Shown here: positions 1 through 7,818 of the stretch, in pieces
Layout: the number at the start of each line of letters is the position of its first letter
Position numbering within the stretch: the first letter of the stretch is position 1
From: a virus
IMG/VR virus record: IMGVR_UViG_3300032285_001662
Location: 1-27,779 of that record
DNA length: 27,779 nt
Direction: 5' to 3' (one strand)
The notes under the pieces: model-generated
What the model was told of the DNA's origin: nothing
What the model saw: only the letters and a program-made list of their open reading frames with translations
Database searches by the model: none
Translations under genes and position numbers: made by a program

Positions 1-1
1 C

Positions 2-556
2 TCCGACGACCTCGGGATGATGGTCGATGCCGACCTCGACCCTTCGTCGCCCTACGCACAGTCGGTCCGCTCTGCGGTCCTGCGCGGGGACGCCGACCAG
101 ATGTCCTTCGCCTTCCGGGTGACCCGCCAGGAGTGGAACGAGGACTACACCGAGCGCCGCATCAAAGAGGTGCAGCTCTTCGACGCCAGCGTCGTGACCT
201 ATCCCGCCTCGGAGGCAACCGTCGTGCAGATGAACAACACCACCCCAGAGGACGTCGAGGTTCGTGACCTTGACCCCGAGGCCGAGGCGCAGGAGGACTC
301 GCTCGTCGAGCAGATCCGCCAGCTGCTTGCGCAGCTCATCGCCGGCGAGGCCGCCGAGCTCGAGTCGGGTTCGCCCGCCGCTCAGTCGATCCGCGCACTG
401 GTCAACGTGCTGTGCGCCCTCGACTGGTGGGAAGAGGTCGACGAGGCCGAGGACGCCTCGGGCGACTCCGAAGAGATGTCAGAGGACGAGCCGGCAATGG
501 CCCGCTCGCTCTCGACGGCGGACGCTCTCGCTGAGCTCCGCGCCCTGACCGCTTAG
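2..556 (+). CDS. HK97-family prohead protease, C-terminal part (5' truncated by the window)
   Basis: The frame is open from base 2, so the gene begins before the window. The visible part carries the signature of peptidase family S78 (HK97 prohead protease): an MSFAF segment, where the Ser of the usual MSFGF motif is the nucleophile, then Trp, a basic stretch, and the LFDASVVTYPASEAT segment typical of the C-terminal end of the domain. The catalytic His would lie upstream and is not seen. In the family this enzyme clips the delta domain off capsid subunits in the procapsid. After about residue 75 comes an acidic Glu/Ala-rich tail of about 110 residues with no recognised fold. It sits directly before the capsid gene, as expected. 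Confidence 0.93.
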   Translation, partial: SDDLGMMVDADLDPSSPYAQSVRSAVLRGDADQMSFAFRVTRQEWNEDYTERRIKEVQLFDASVVTYPASEATVVQMNNTTPEDVEVRDLDPEAEAQEDSLVEQIRQLLAQLIAGEAAELESGSPAAQSIRALVNVLCALDWWEEVDEAEDASGDSEEMSEDEPAMARSLSTADALAELRALTA

Positions 557-680
557 CGGTCGCCAGTCATACCCAAGCCACGCCGCTCCACGCGCCGCGT
601 GTTACGCCGACCGGTCGCCCCGGTCACCTGACGCGCACCCGTGAGCACCTGGCATCACCCAGAGACCAAGGAGGCACGTC

Positions 681-2069
681 ATGGACGTCCTTGAGATTCT
701 CCGCTCGACCCTTCGTGAGCGCCTCGCAGAGCGAGACGCCTTCGTCGCCGAGATGGAGACCATCACCGCCGCCGCCGAGGCCGAGCAGCGCTCGGAACTC
801 AGTGCCGACGAGACCCTTCGCTTCACCGAACTGCGTGAGGCGATCCAGACCCAGAACGCCGAGATCGAAGAGATCGAGGCCCGCATCAACGAAGGGAGCA
901 GCATCATGGATGCCGCCACCGAGGCCCGAGAGGCCGCCATCCCGTCCGAGGAGACCGACGCCACCGAGGCACGCGTCTCCGTCAAGTCCGAGGCCATGAC
1001 GTACCGTCAGGGCGGCTCGCACTCCTACTTCAAGGACCTCGCCCTGGCGCAGGCCCCTGGCGTGTGGGACGGCGAGGCCCGTGCCCGTCTGCAGCGTCAC
1101 GCTGACGAGACGGCCATCGAGCTCCGCACCAACATGAGCCGCACCGACGGTCAGGGCGGCGAGTTCGTCCCGCCGCTGTGGCTGCTCAACCAGTTCGTCT
1201 CGCTCGCCCGTGCCGGTCGCGTCACCGCCGACCTGTCGAGCAAGTTCGAGCTGCCCGCCGGCACCGACTCGATCAACCTTCCGAAGATCTCGGGTGGTTC
1301 GACCGTCACCGCCACCACGGACAACTCGGCTGCGTCGAACACCGACATGACCACCGCCACGGTGACCGCTCCGGTGAACACCTACGCCGGCCAGCAGGTC
1401 TTCGCGCTCAGCCTCCTCGAGCAGAGCCCGATCAACTTCGACCAGGTCGTGTTCGCTGACCTGATCGCTGCCCACGCTGCGGCCATCGGTTCCGCCGTCA
1501 TCGCTGGTGGTGGCACCTCGGGCGCCCACGAGGGCATCCTGACCAACACGGCGACGAACTCGGTGACGTACACCGCGACGACCCCCACGGGCACCGGCGT
1601 CTACACCGCCATCGCTCAGGCCGTCTCGCAGGTCGCCAAGACCCGGTTCCTCCCGGCGCAGGCCATCGTGATGAACCCGCAGCGCTGGTACTGGCTGTCC
1701 TCGCAGGCTGACGGCAACGGGCGCCCGCTCGTCGTGCCGAACGCCGGCGGTCCGTTCAACGCCGTGGGCGTCATGACGGACGCGCAGGCGCAGGGCTCGG
1801 TCGGCGCCATGCTCGGCCTCCCGGTCTACCTCGACCCGAACATCGGCTCGACGTACTCGACCAACCAGGACCGCGTCATCGTGGCCCGCTTCTCGGACCT
1901 CGCGCTGTTCGAGGGTGCCCCTCGCACCCGCGTCCTGTTCGAGACCGACGCCAACACCCTCCAGGTGCGCCTGCAGGTCTACAGCTACAGCGCCTTCACC
2001 TCGCGCCGGTACAGCGGGGCCATCTCGGTCTGCTCCGGCACCGGGTTCGCAGCGCCGTCGGGCTACTAG
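681..2069 (+). CDS. major capsid protein, HK97 fold, with N-terminal delta/scaffolding domain
   Basis: The 462-residue protein starts with a heptad-like, charged helical region (about residues 1-75, rich in Glu, Arg and Leu) typical of the delta domain that acts as built-in scaffold. A linker and the HK97-type capsid domain follow; GGEFVPPLWL and the C-terminal GAPRTRVLFET and YSAFTSRRY segments are characteristic. The start is set by a strong AAGGAGG ribosome site about 7 bases before ATG. It follows the protease gene after a 124-base gap that holds a modest hairpin (609-625). The prohead protease probably cuts near residue 90-115; the exact site is not predictable from sequence alone. Confidence 0.93.
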   Translation: MDVLEILRSTLRERLAERDAFVAEMETITAAAEAEQRSELSADETLRFTELREAIQTQNAEIEEIEARINEGSSIMDAATEAREAAIPSEETDATEARVSVKSEAMTYRQGGSHSYFKDLALAQAPGVWDGEARARLQRHADETAIELRTNMSRTDGQGGEFVPPLWLLNQFVSLARAGRVTADLSSKFELPAGTDSINLPKISGGSTVTATTDNSAASNTDMTTATVTAPVNTYAGQQVFALSLLEQSPINFDQVVFADLIAAHAAAIGSAVIAGGGTSGAHEGILTNTATNSVTYTATTPTGTGVYTAIAQAVSQVAKTRFLPAQAIVMNPQRWYWLSSQADGNGRPLVVPNAGGPFNAVGVMTDAQAQGSVGAMLGLPVYLDPNIGSTYSTNQDRVIVARFSDLALFEGAPRTRVLFETDANTLQVRLQVYSYSAFTSRRYSGAISVCSGTGFAAPSGY

Positions 2070-2088
2070 TCCGAACAGCTGTCAAGTC

Positions 2089-2127
2089 GGCGGGCCTGAG
2101 TGCGACGGGGACGCGCTCAGGCCCGCC
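2089..2127 (+). terminator. strong hairpin after the capsid gene
   Basis: A perfect 12-bp inverted repeat (GGCGGGCCTGAG with CTCAGGCCCGCC) encloses a 15-base loop, starting 20 bases after the capsid stop codon. No T-tract follows, so it is either a partial, factor-assisted terminator or an mRNA 3'-end stabiliser. Either would raise capsid mRNA relative to the genes downstream. Confidence 0.55.
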
Positions 2128-2167
2128 ATCCCCACCATCCCCGATCCTTTCCCCGAGGAGCAGCCCC

Positions 2168-2884
2168 ATGAAGTCCAACGGCAAGGTCACCGTCGTCTGG
2201 CTCGACAACGGCGAGGTTACGTCCGACTTCGCCGTGTCGATCGCCGACATTTTCCGAGCGCAGAGCCACGTCATCAACGGCCGGGTCATCGTCCGGTCAG
2301 GTGGGGCGATCACTCGGGGCCGCAACTCGTCGATCTCCACGTTCCTCAGCTCGTCCGATGACGAGTGGGCGCTGCTGGTCGACTCCGACATGTCGTTTCC
2401 GGTCGAATCGTTCACGACCGTGCTCGAGGCAGCGCACCCGACCAAGCGTCCCGTCGTGGGCGGCCTGTGTTTCGCCCACTCGGGCCAGTTCGCCGGCCCG
2501 TTCCAGACGCTGCTGCCGACGATCTACCACCGCAACCCGAACGGCAAGTACCGCCCGTTCTGGGACTACCCCGACAACCAGCTCGTCGAGTGCGACGCCA
2601 CCGGCGCTGCGTTCCTCCTCGTCCACCGCTCAGCGCTGCTCAAGGTGCAGGCCCAGCAGGACCAGGGCGAGTGGTCGTGGTTCCACGAAGGCCCAAGCGC
2701 CGACAAGACCACCTGGATGGGCGAAGACGTCATCTTCTGCGAGCACCTGAAGGCCGCAGGCATCCCGATCTACGTCCACACCGGCGCCAAGATCGGCCAC
2801 GTCAAGGGCACGCACTACGTCCTTGACGAGACCATGTTCCGCCTCATGCACGCAGCGGTCACCACGCTCGATGCTGACTCCTGA
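2168..2884 (+). CDS. phage GT-A-type glycosyltransferase
   Basis: The 238-residue protein has the layout of GT-A nucleotide-sugar transferases. There is an N-terminal Rossmann-like half with a GRNSSISTFL segment, then a hydrophobic strand ending in a DxD-type motif (D72-S-D74) for metal and nucleotide sugar, and a C-terminal GEDVIFCEHLKAAGI segment (E186-D187) resembling the acceptor-side acidic motif and helix. The start follows a GAGGAG site about 6 bases upstream. It lies between capsid and connector genes, so the likely substrate is a virion protein or a cell-surface glycan, but that is inference. Its end overlaps the next gene by 14 bases, which suggests the two work together. Confidence 0.8.
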   Translation: MKSNGKVTVVWLDNGEVTSDFAVSIADIFRAQSHVINGRVIVRSGGAITRGRNSSISTFLSSSDDEWALLVDSDMSFPVESFTTVLEAAHPTKRPVVGGLCFAHSGQFAGPFQTLLPTIYHRNPNGKYRPFWDYPDNQLVECDATGAAFLLVHRSALLKVQAQQDQGEWSWFHEGPSADKTTWMGEDVIFCEHLKAAGIPIYVHTGAKIGHVKGTHYVLDETMFRLMHAAVTTLDADS

Positions 2885-3638
2885 CGGCGCCCGCTATTTC
2901 GCCATGGCGCAACGGCGGGTCGCCCGCCCGTTTCACCTGCGCTGGCTGCTTCCAGCCATCGCCGGCCAGAACGAGAACGTCTGGCGGGCCATCAGCTGGT
3001 CCTCGGTGGCCCTCGTCGGGGTGCTCACGGCTATCTACACCCGAAGCCCTTGGATGGCCTGCGTGGCCTTCTTGCCGGGCCTCATGTTCAACGTCCGGTG
3101 CCCAGTCTTGGTCGATGCCGCTGGCATGACGCTGGCCCTCGGCGCTGCGCTTATGTTGTCGGTCTGCTGGCCAATCGCCATTGTGCTTGCACTCTTGGCC
3201 GGTTGCACTCGTGAGACCGCCCCGATCTGGGCTGCGGTCTATGCGTGGAACCCGCTGCTGCTCGTCGGTCTGATCCCCGTCGGAGTCCGCTGGTGCATGC
3301 GCCAAGGCCCCGACGTGCTCGATGCCGAGAACGCCTGGGTGATCGCTCACCCGTTCAAGGCCTCGCTCAAGTACCACGCCGGCCGCTGGCTCGACCCGCA
3401 GCTCATGGTGCTGCCATGGGGCGGCCTGCTCGCCGGCGTGACCGCTTTCACGACCCAGACCGTCGTGGCCGTCGGCATCGGCTACGCACAGCTCGCCGTC
3501 GCCACCGACGCCGTGCGCCTCTACCAATGGGCCGCGCCTGTCGTCGCCCTCGCTGCCGTCGCCGCCGTGCCCGCCTGGGCGCTGCCGATCGTGGCTCTGA
3601 CCGTCATCTTCAACCCCTGGAAGGGTCCGGGGATCTAG
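2871..3638 (+). CDS. polytopic integral membrane protein, partner of the glycosyltransferase
   Basis: The 255-residue protein is mostly hydrophobic, with roughly six to eight candidate membrane segments, a basic N-terminus (AQRRVARPFH) and a GCTRETAPIWAAVYAWNP segment. A charged RET between membrane helices is also seen in some GT-C-like bacterial membrane proteins that use lipid-linked sugars; the resemblance is weak. The ATG at 2871 is chosen because it overlaps the glycosyltransferase end (translational coupling); ATG 2904 is an alternative. A polytopic membrane protein is unusual inside a head gene block. A role in making or flipping a lipid-linked sugar for the upstream enzyme is inference. 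Confidence 0.7.
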   Translation: MLTPDGARYFAMAQRRVARPFHLRWLLPAIAGQNENVWRAISWSSVALVGVLTAIYTRSPWMACVAFLPGLMFNVRCPVLVDAAGMTLALGAALMLSVCWPIAIVLALLAGCTRETAPIWAAVYAWNPLLLVGLIPVGVRWCMRQGPDVLDAENAWVIAHPFKASLKYHAGRWLDPQLMVLPWGGLLAGVTAFTTQTVVAVGIGYAQLAVATDAVRLYQWAAPVVALAAVAAVPAWALPIVALTVIFNPWKGPGI

Positions 3639-3648
3639 GAGCGCTGCC

Positions 3649-4248
3649 ATGAGCATCACCAACGGCTACTGCACGCTCGGCGATCTCAAGGCCGTGCTCA
3701 GGATCGTGGACAACGTCGACGACGCCATGCTCGAGGCCCGCATCGAAGAGGCCAGCCGGGTCATCGACGACTACTGCGACCGCCGCTTTTACGTCGACGC
3801 AACCGCCACCGACCGGGTCTACGTCGCCCCATCGAGCAGCTACGTGCTCACCGACGACATCTCGAGCACGACCGGCCTCGTCGTCAAGGTCGACACCGGC
3901 GGCGATGGGTCCTACTCGACCACGCTGAGCGCCTCGCAGTACCAGGTCGAGCCGCTCAACGCCGTGTCGAAGGGGATGAGCATCACCCGGATCGTTGCCA
4001 CGACCCCCGGCTCGTTCCCGACCAAGAACGCTCCGGCTCCGATCAAGGTCACGGCCGTTTGGGGTTGGCCGGCGATCCCTTACCCGGTCAAGAGCGCGTG
4101 CATCCTCCTCGCCGGTCGCCTGACCAAGCGTGGCGACTCGCTGCTCGGCGTGGCTGGCTTCGGCGACCTCGGCGCCATCACCGTGCGCAACATCGACCCC
4201 GATGTCCAGCGCATGCTGGCGCCGTACAAGACCGCCACCCTCGCATGA
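3649..4248 (+). CDS. head-tail connector (adaptor) protein
   Basis: The 199-residue protein begins with a helical, acidic region (YCTLGDLKAVLRI then ARIEEASRVIDDYCDRRFY) typical of the gp6/gp15-like adaptor that docks on the portal ring. A beta-rich middle follows, and then a segment like VWGWPAIPYPVKSACILLAGRL, common in actinophage connectors. AGGAG lies 7 bases before ATG. Position after the capsid and before the tail terminator and tail tube fits the head-completion role. The fold call rests on pattern and position only. Confidence 0.8.
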   Translation: MSITNGYCTLGDLKAVLRIVDNVDDAMLEARIEEASRVIDDYCDRRFYVDATATDRVYVAPSSSYVLTDDISSTTGLVVKVDTGGDGSYSTTLSASQYQVEPLNAVSKGMSITRIVATTPGSFPTKNAPAPIKVTAVWGWPAIPYPVKSACILLAGRLTKRGDSLLGVAGFGDLGAITVRNIDPDVQRMLAPYKTATLA

Positions 4249-4652
4249 GCGGCTCGGCGTCACAGATCCATGAGGCGCTGTCGCTGGCCCTCGCCGCCGT
4301 GCCCGGCCTGCGAGTCGCCGACCACCTGCCCGAGCAGATCAACCCACCGATGGCGGTCGTGCAGCTGCAGAACATCACCTACCACCGCACGATGGCGGGT
4401 GGGACGTCCGAGTGGCAGTTCCTCGTTGCCCTGGTGGCCGGTCGGATGGGCGACCGCTCAGCGCAGCGACAGATCGACGGATGGGTGTCCTACGACGGCA
4501 GCCAGTCGATCCGAGCCGCCCTCGAGGTCGATCAGACCCTCAACGGCATCTGCCAGAGCCTGATCGTCGAGAACATGATCGCCGTCCGCCCTCTCTCTCT
4601 TGGCGATGCCGCTTATCTGAGCTGCGAGTTCAACGTCACCGTCTACGCATAG
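4245..4652 (+). CDS. tail terminator / tail completion protein
   Basis: The 135-residue protein starts at an ATG overlapping the connector stop (ATGA). It shows the usual layout of small tail-terminator proteins (lambda gpU or HK97 gp10 neighbourhood): an N-terminal helix (SQIHEALSLALAAVPGLRVAD), a beta strand with a proline-rich loop, a central WQFLVALVAGRMGDRSAQRQID segment, a helix, and a last strand ending in a hydrophobic Tyr-Ala. In the family it caps the tail tube and joins it to the head. It stands between connector and tail tube genes, the standard place. Confidence 0.7.
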   Translation: MSGSASQIHEALSLALAAVPGLRVADHLPEQINPPMAVVQLQNITYHRTMAGGTSEWQFLVALVAGRMGDRSAQRQIDGWVSYDGSQSIRAALEVDQTLNGICQSLIVENMIAVRPLSLGDAAYLSCEFNVTVYA

Positions 4653-4660
4653 GAGCAAGC

Positions 4661-4825
4661 GTGACCTACACCATCACCGGCCCGTTCCTGGTGCTTGGCC
4701 AAGAGCCAGGCACCACGCTGACCGAAGAGCAGCTCGTCGGCTTCGACGTCGACTGGCTCATCGAGTCGGGCCACCTGATCGCAACAACCGAGGCCGCACC
4801 GGCCGACACCAACAAGGAGGGCTGA
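4661..4825 (+). CDS. small hypothetical structural-module protein
   Basis: A 54-residue protein starting at GTG with AGGAGC 4 bases upstream, immediately after the tail terminator stop. It contains GPFLVLGQEPGTTLTEEQLVGFDVDWLIESGHLIA and an acidic tail. The central helix-turn-helix-like pattern (EEQL, then a buried IESGHL) resembles small DNA- or protein-contact modules found beside tail genes in actinophages, but no family can be named with confidence. Its end overlaps the ribosome site of the tail tube gene, so the two are probably translated in concert. Confidence 0.7.
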   Translation: MTYTITGPFLVLGQEPGTTLTEEQLVGFDVDWLIESGHLIATTEAAPADTNKEG

Positions 4826-4830
4826 GCCTC

Positions 4831-5235
4831 ATGGCACAGGTCATCACCAACGCCACAATCACCGTGGGAGGCGTCGACCTTTCGTCGAGCATCCGCAAGG
4901 TGACGCTGTCCACGTCGCGCGCCGAGCTCGACACGACCACGTTCGGCAGCACCGCCAAGCGTCGCGTCGCTGGTCTCGCCGACTCCAAGGTCGCCCTGGA
5001 CTTCAACCAGGACTTCTCGGCCTCTTCGGTCGAGGCGTCGATCTACTCGCTCATCGGCACGACGACGACCATCGTCATCAAGCCCAATGGCACCACTGCC
5101 TCGGCGACGAACCCGTCCTACACTTTCGTCGCCCTCGTGACGGACTGGACGCCTCTCGACGTGCAGGTCGGCGATTTGGCTTCCGCCACGATCACCTGGC
5201 CGATCGACGGCGCCATCACGAAGGCGACGAGCTAG
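4831..5235 (+). CDS. major tail tube protein
   Basis: The 134-residue protein is beta-rich: short alternating strands, many Thr, Ser and Val, and one helix around VEASIYSLIG. The opening ITNATITVGGVDLSSSIRKVTLS and the SKVALDFNQDF segment match small actinophage tail tube proteins, which stack as hexamer rings. AAGGAGG lies 8 bases before ATG. Position just before the frameshifting chaperone pair is diagnostic of the tail tube gene in siphoviruses. Confidence 0.85.
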   Translation: MAQVITNATITVGGVDLSSSIRKVTLSTSRAELDTTTFGSTAKRRVAGLADSKVALDFNQDFSASSVEASIYSLIGTTTTIVIKPNGTTASATNPSYTFVALVTDWTPLDVQVGDLASATITWPIDGAITKATS

Positions 5236-5237
5236 TC

Positions 5238-5516
5238 GTGGCCGCCCTCATGCGTCTCCGCATCGAACCCACTCAGGGCGATGCGTATGAGGTCAACATC
5301 ACGCCCAAGGTCATCGTCGAGCTGGAGCGCCACTTCTCCAAGCCGATGACCGATCTCTTCGGAGAGGGTGCATCCTTCGAGGCCATCTATTGGGCGGCTT
5401 GGAAGGGTACCCAGATCACAGGGCGCCCGACCAAGCCGTTCGATGAGTGGCTCGATGAGGTCGAGAACGTCGAACCGGTGGAAGACGCCAAGCGAGTCCC
5501 TTTAGAGACAGCCTGA
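5238..5516 (+). CDS. tail assembly chaperone, short form (gpG-like)
   Basis: The 92-residue product starts at GTG (or in-frame ATG 5250). It is a small acidic protein with a helical core (VIVELERHFSKPMTDLF, then AIYWAAWKG, then FDEWLDEVENVEP), the pattern of siphovirus tail assembly chaperones. It lies between tail tube and tape measure genes, as in lambda gpG. In lambda the short form coats the tape measure protein. A slippery site ten codons before the end of the frame gives the long form listed separately. Confidence 0.85.
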   Translation: MAALMRLRIEPTQGDAYEVNITPKVIVELERHFSKPMTDLFGEGASFEAIYWAAWKGTQITGRPTKPFDEWLDEVENVEPVEDAKRVPLETA

Positions 5517-5650
5517 CCTACCAGATCGCGCAGGTCAGCGTCGCCACGGGCATCTCGCCACTCGACCTCCTCGAGCTTGAGCCGAACATGTATCTGGCGA
5601 TCTTGGCCGTCCTCAAGGAGCAAGCCCGAGAGGCAGAGCGGAGCAGGTAG
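5238..5650 (+). CDS. tail assembly chaperone, -1 frameshift fusion (gpGT-like)
   Basis: Reading slips back one base at CCCTTTA (5498-5504) and continues from 5504 to the stop at 5648-5650, giving about 137 residues. The added part begins RDSLTYQIAQVSVATGISP and ends EQAREAERSR. It carries the usual second-frame chaperone pattern, with a YQ-type helix, a LLELEP turn and a final Ala/Arg/Glu helix. The extension has no start codon of its own before the tail region, so frameshifting is the only sensible way to express it. The long form recruits tail tube subunits in lambda. Confidence 0.87.
5498..5504 (+). promoter_or_regulatory. programmed -1 ribosomal frameshift slippery site
   Basis: The heptamer CCCTTTA fits X XXY YYZ exactly, in the required phase: the zero-frame codons are GTC CCT TTA. 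The zero-frame stop lies 9 bases later and the -1 frame stays open for a further 48 codons. Confidence 0.88.
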
Positions 5651-5652
5651 CG

Positions 5653-6192
5653 ATGGCCACCGAAGAGACGAAGGTTGTCCTCTATGGCTACAACCGGTTC
5701 AAGAAGATCCTCAAACAGGCTGATCCCGATCTTCGCAAGAAGATGGACAAGGAGATCCGCAGTTTCTTGACTCCGGTGTCCAGTCTCGCCAAAGCCAAGG
5801 CCGGACAAGTGGGAACGCCCCTCAGCGGGTGGACACCCGAGACCGAGGGCAACGGCAAATGGGCCGATCGGGCGTGGGATACCAACGTGGTGCAACGAGG
5901 TATCGCTGTCCGTCAAGGCGGCAAGCGCTCTCGAGGATCTGCCACTTCTGCCGCTTGGCGGATCACCAACAAGAGCGCTCCTGGTGCGATCTACGAGTTG
6001 GCAGGCCGCAAGAGCCACGGCAAGACCGTGGCGGGCCGCACGTTCGTCTCGATGTTGCGAGAACGAGGCGGCGAACCTTCCCGACTCATCTGGGCGGCAT
6101 GGGATGAGAAGGGCGGCGAGAAGGCGATTTCCCGAGACGTCGCCGAGACCGTCATGAAGTACGAGAACGAGCTGCAGCGTCTGCTCGGCTAA
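5653..6192 (+). CDS. putative structural protein, HK97 gp10/minor-tail-like
   Basis: The 179-residue basic protein starts 2 bases after the end of the chaperone extension. It has an N-terminal helix (FKKILKQADPDLRKKMDKEIR), a LSGWTP loop, an NKSAPGAIYELAGRKSHG segment and a C-terminal helix. The A-x-YE-AG segment in the middle and the long flanking helices recall gp10-like tail-completion proteins (HK97 gp10 family), which are normally encoded before the tail tube. Here it lies between chaperone and tape measure, which is unusual. I see no enzyme motif. The family call is tentative. Confidence 0.6.
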   Translation: MATEETKVVLYGYNRFKKILKQADPDLRKKMDKEIRSFLTPVSSLAKAKAGQVGTPLSGWTPETEGNGKWADRAWDTNVVQRGIAVRQGGKRSRGSATSAAWRITNKSAPGAIYELAGRKSHGKTVAGRTFVSMLRERGGEPSRLIWAAWDEKGGEKAISRDVAETVMKYENELQRLLG

Positions 6193-6213
6193 CCCACAGG
6201 ATCGAGGGCTTCG

Positions 6214-7818
6214 ATGGCAGTCAACATCAACGTCATCAGCCAGTTCGACTCCAAGGGGCTCGACCAGGCGCAGCGTGACCTTGAGAAGCTCGCCCAGAAG
6301 ACGAGCAACACGTCGACGAAGATGAGCAAGGCCGGGGGAGCGATCGCTGCCTCGTTCGCTGCCATCGGAGGCACGATGGCGGCCTTCGCCGTCGACCAGA
6401 CCTCCGAGCTCGAAGACGCCCACGTGCAGTTGGAGAACGCCTTCAAGAACGCCGGCACGTCGATCGACGAGCACAAGAACAAGCTGGCCAAGGTCTCGAC
6501 GCAGCTGGAGAAGTACGGCTACACAAACGCCCAGACCGAGGGCGCCATCGCTCGGATGACGACGGTGAACGGCGACGCCAAGAAGTCGATGGACCTGATG
6601 GGCCTCGCCGCCGACGTTGCCAAGAACCGCCACGTCGACCTGACCAAGGCTGGCGACCTCCTCGCCAAGACGATGGCGGGCTCGACCACGGCAGCCAAGA
6701 AGATGGGCATCGCCATCCCCGAATCGGTGTCGAACATCCAGGACCCGGCGCAGAAGTCTGCCGCCATGTTGCAGCTCCTCCAGCAGCACTTCAAGGGTTC
6801 AGCCGACGCTGCCGCCGGCACGCTCAAGGGCAAGATGGATGCCGCCAAGGCATCCGTCAGCGACATGGCCGCCAAGCTCGGCGAGAAGCTCGTCCCGATC
6901 GTTGAGAAGCTCGTCAAGTGGTTGACCAAGGCCGTGGACTGGCTGACGAAGCACAAGGCAGCGCTCTACGCCGTTGCCGCCATCGTCGGCACCGTCGTGC
7001 TGGCCGTCCTGGTCGCCTACGTCGCCGAAATGATTATGGCCGCTGCTGCCACGTTGGCGGCCACCTGGCCGATCCTTCTCATCATCGCCATCATCGCCCT
7101 GCTCGTTGGAGCGGTGATCTATGCGTACACGCATTGGGGCTGGTTCCGTAAGGGCGTCATGGCGGTGTGGCACGCCATCCAGCACGCCGCCAAGGCGGCA
7201 TGGAACGACTTCATCAAGCCGGTGTTCCATGCCATCAAGAACTTCATCGTCAACGACCTGATCCCGGCGTGGAAGAAGATCTGGCCGGTCGTCAAGAAGG
7301 TTTTTGGCGACGTCGTCGACAACATCAAGACCGCTTGGAAGGACATCAAGGCCGTTTTCAAGTGGGTCAAGGACGGCGTCAAGACCCTCATCGACGTGTT
7401 TGGCACGATCAAAGATGCCGTCACGACGGCGTTCTCGACCATCTCCGACATCATCACGTCCCCGTTCAAGGCGGCTTTCAACGGCATCGCCGACCTGTGG
7501 AACAACACGGTCGGCAAGTTGAGTTGGAAGGTGCCGAGCTGGGTGCCGATCATCGGCGGCGATGAGCTCAGCGTTCCCAAGATTCCCAAGTTCAAGGCCA
7601 TGGGTGGCCCGGTCGACGGTGGCAGCCCCTACATCGTCGGCGAACAAGGTCCCGAGCTCTTCGTGCCTCGAGGATCGGGAACGATCGTCCCTCATCACGC
7701 CATGGGTGGGAACAACATCACCATCCACGTCCACGGGGCTGACCCGCAGGCGGTCGTCAACGCTCTGCGGACTTGGACCCAGCGCAACGGCTCATTGGCC
7801 GGCGCCGGCGTCCGATGA
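6214..7818 (+). CDS. tail tape measure protein
   Basis: The 534-residue protein has a helical N-terminus (DSKGLDQAQRDLEKLAQKTS), long Ala/Lys/Asp-rich helices, a strongly hydrophobic segment at about residues 249-302 (two or three potential membrane spans), repeated W-x-x-I/F-K helices, and a C-terminal GGPVDGGSPYIVGEQGPELF segment ending in His-His, which is widespread at the ends of tape measure proteins. Using the rule of about 1.5 angstrom per residue, a tail near 80 nm is expected, short for an actinophage. It follows the chaperone block and overlaps the hub gene by ATGA. Confidence 0.92.
   Translation: MAVNINVISQFDSKGLDQAQRDLEKLAQKTSNTSTKMSKAGGAIAASFAAIGGTMAAFAVDQTSELEDAHVQLENAFKNAGTSIDEHKNKLAKVSTQLEKYGYTNAQTEGAIARMTTVNGDAKKSMDLMGLAADVAKNRHVDLTKAGDLLAKTMAGSTTAAKKMGIAIPESVSNIQDPAQKSAAMLQLLQQHFKGSADAAAGTLKGKMDAAKASVSDMAAKLGEKLVPIVEKLVKWLTKAVDWLTKHKAALYAVAAIVGTVVLAVLVAYVAEMIMAAAATLAATWPILLIIAIIALLVGAVIYAYTHWGWFRKGVMAVWHAIQHAAKAAWNDFIKPVFHAIKNFIVNDLIPAWKKIWPVVKKVFGDVVDNIKTAWKDIKAVFKWVKDGVKTLIDVFGTIKDAVTTAFSTISDIITSPFKAAFNGIADLWNNTVGKLSWKVPSWVPIIGGDELSVPKIPKFKAMGGPVDGGSPYIVGEQGPELFVPRGSGTIVPHHAMGGNNITIHVHGADPQAVVNALRTWTQRNGSLAGAGVR

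Noticed and set aside
609-625. Terminator between protease and capsid genes
   Set aside because: GACCGG/CCGGTC with a 5-base loop is short, has no T-tract, and termination here would cut off the capsid gene.
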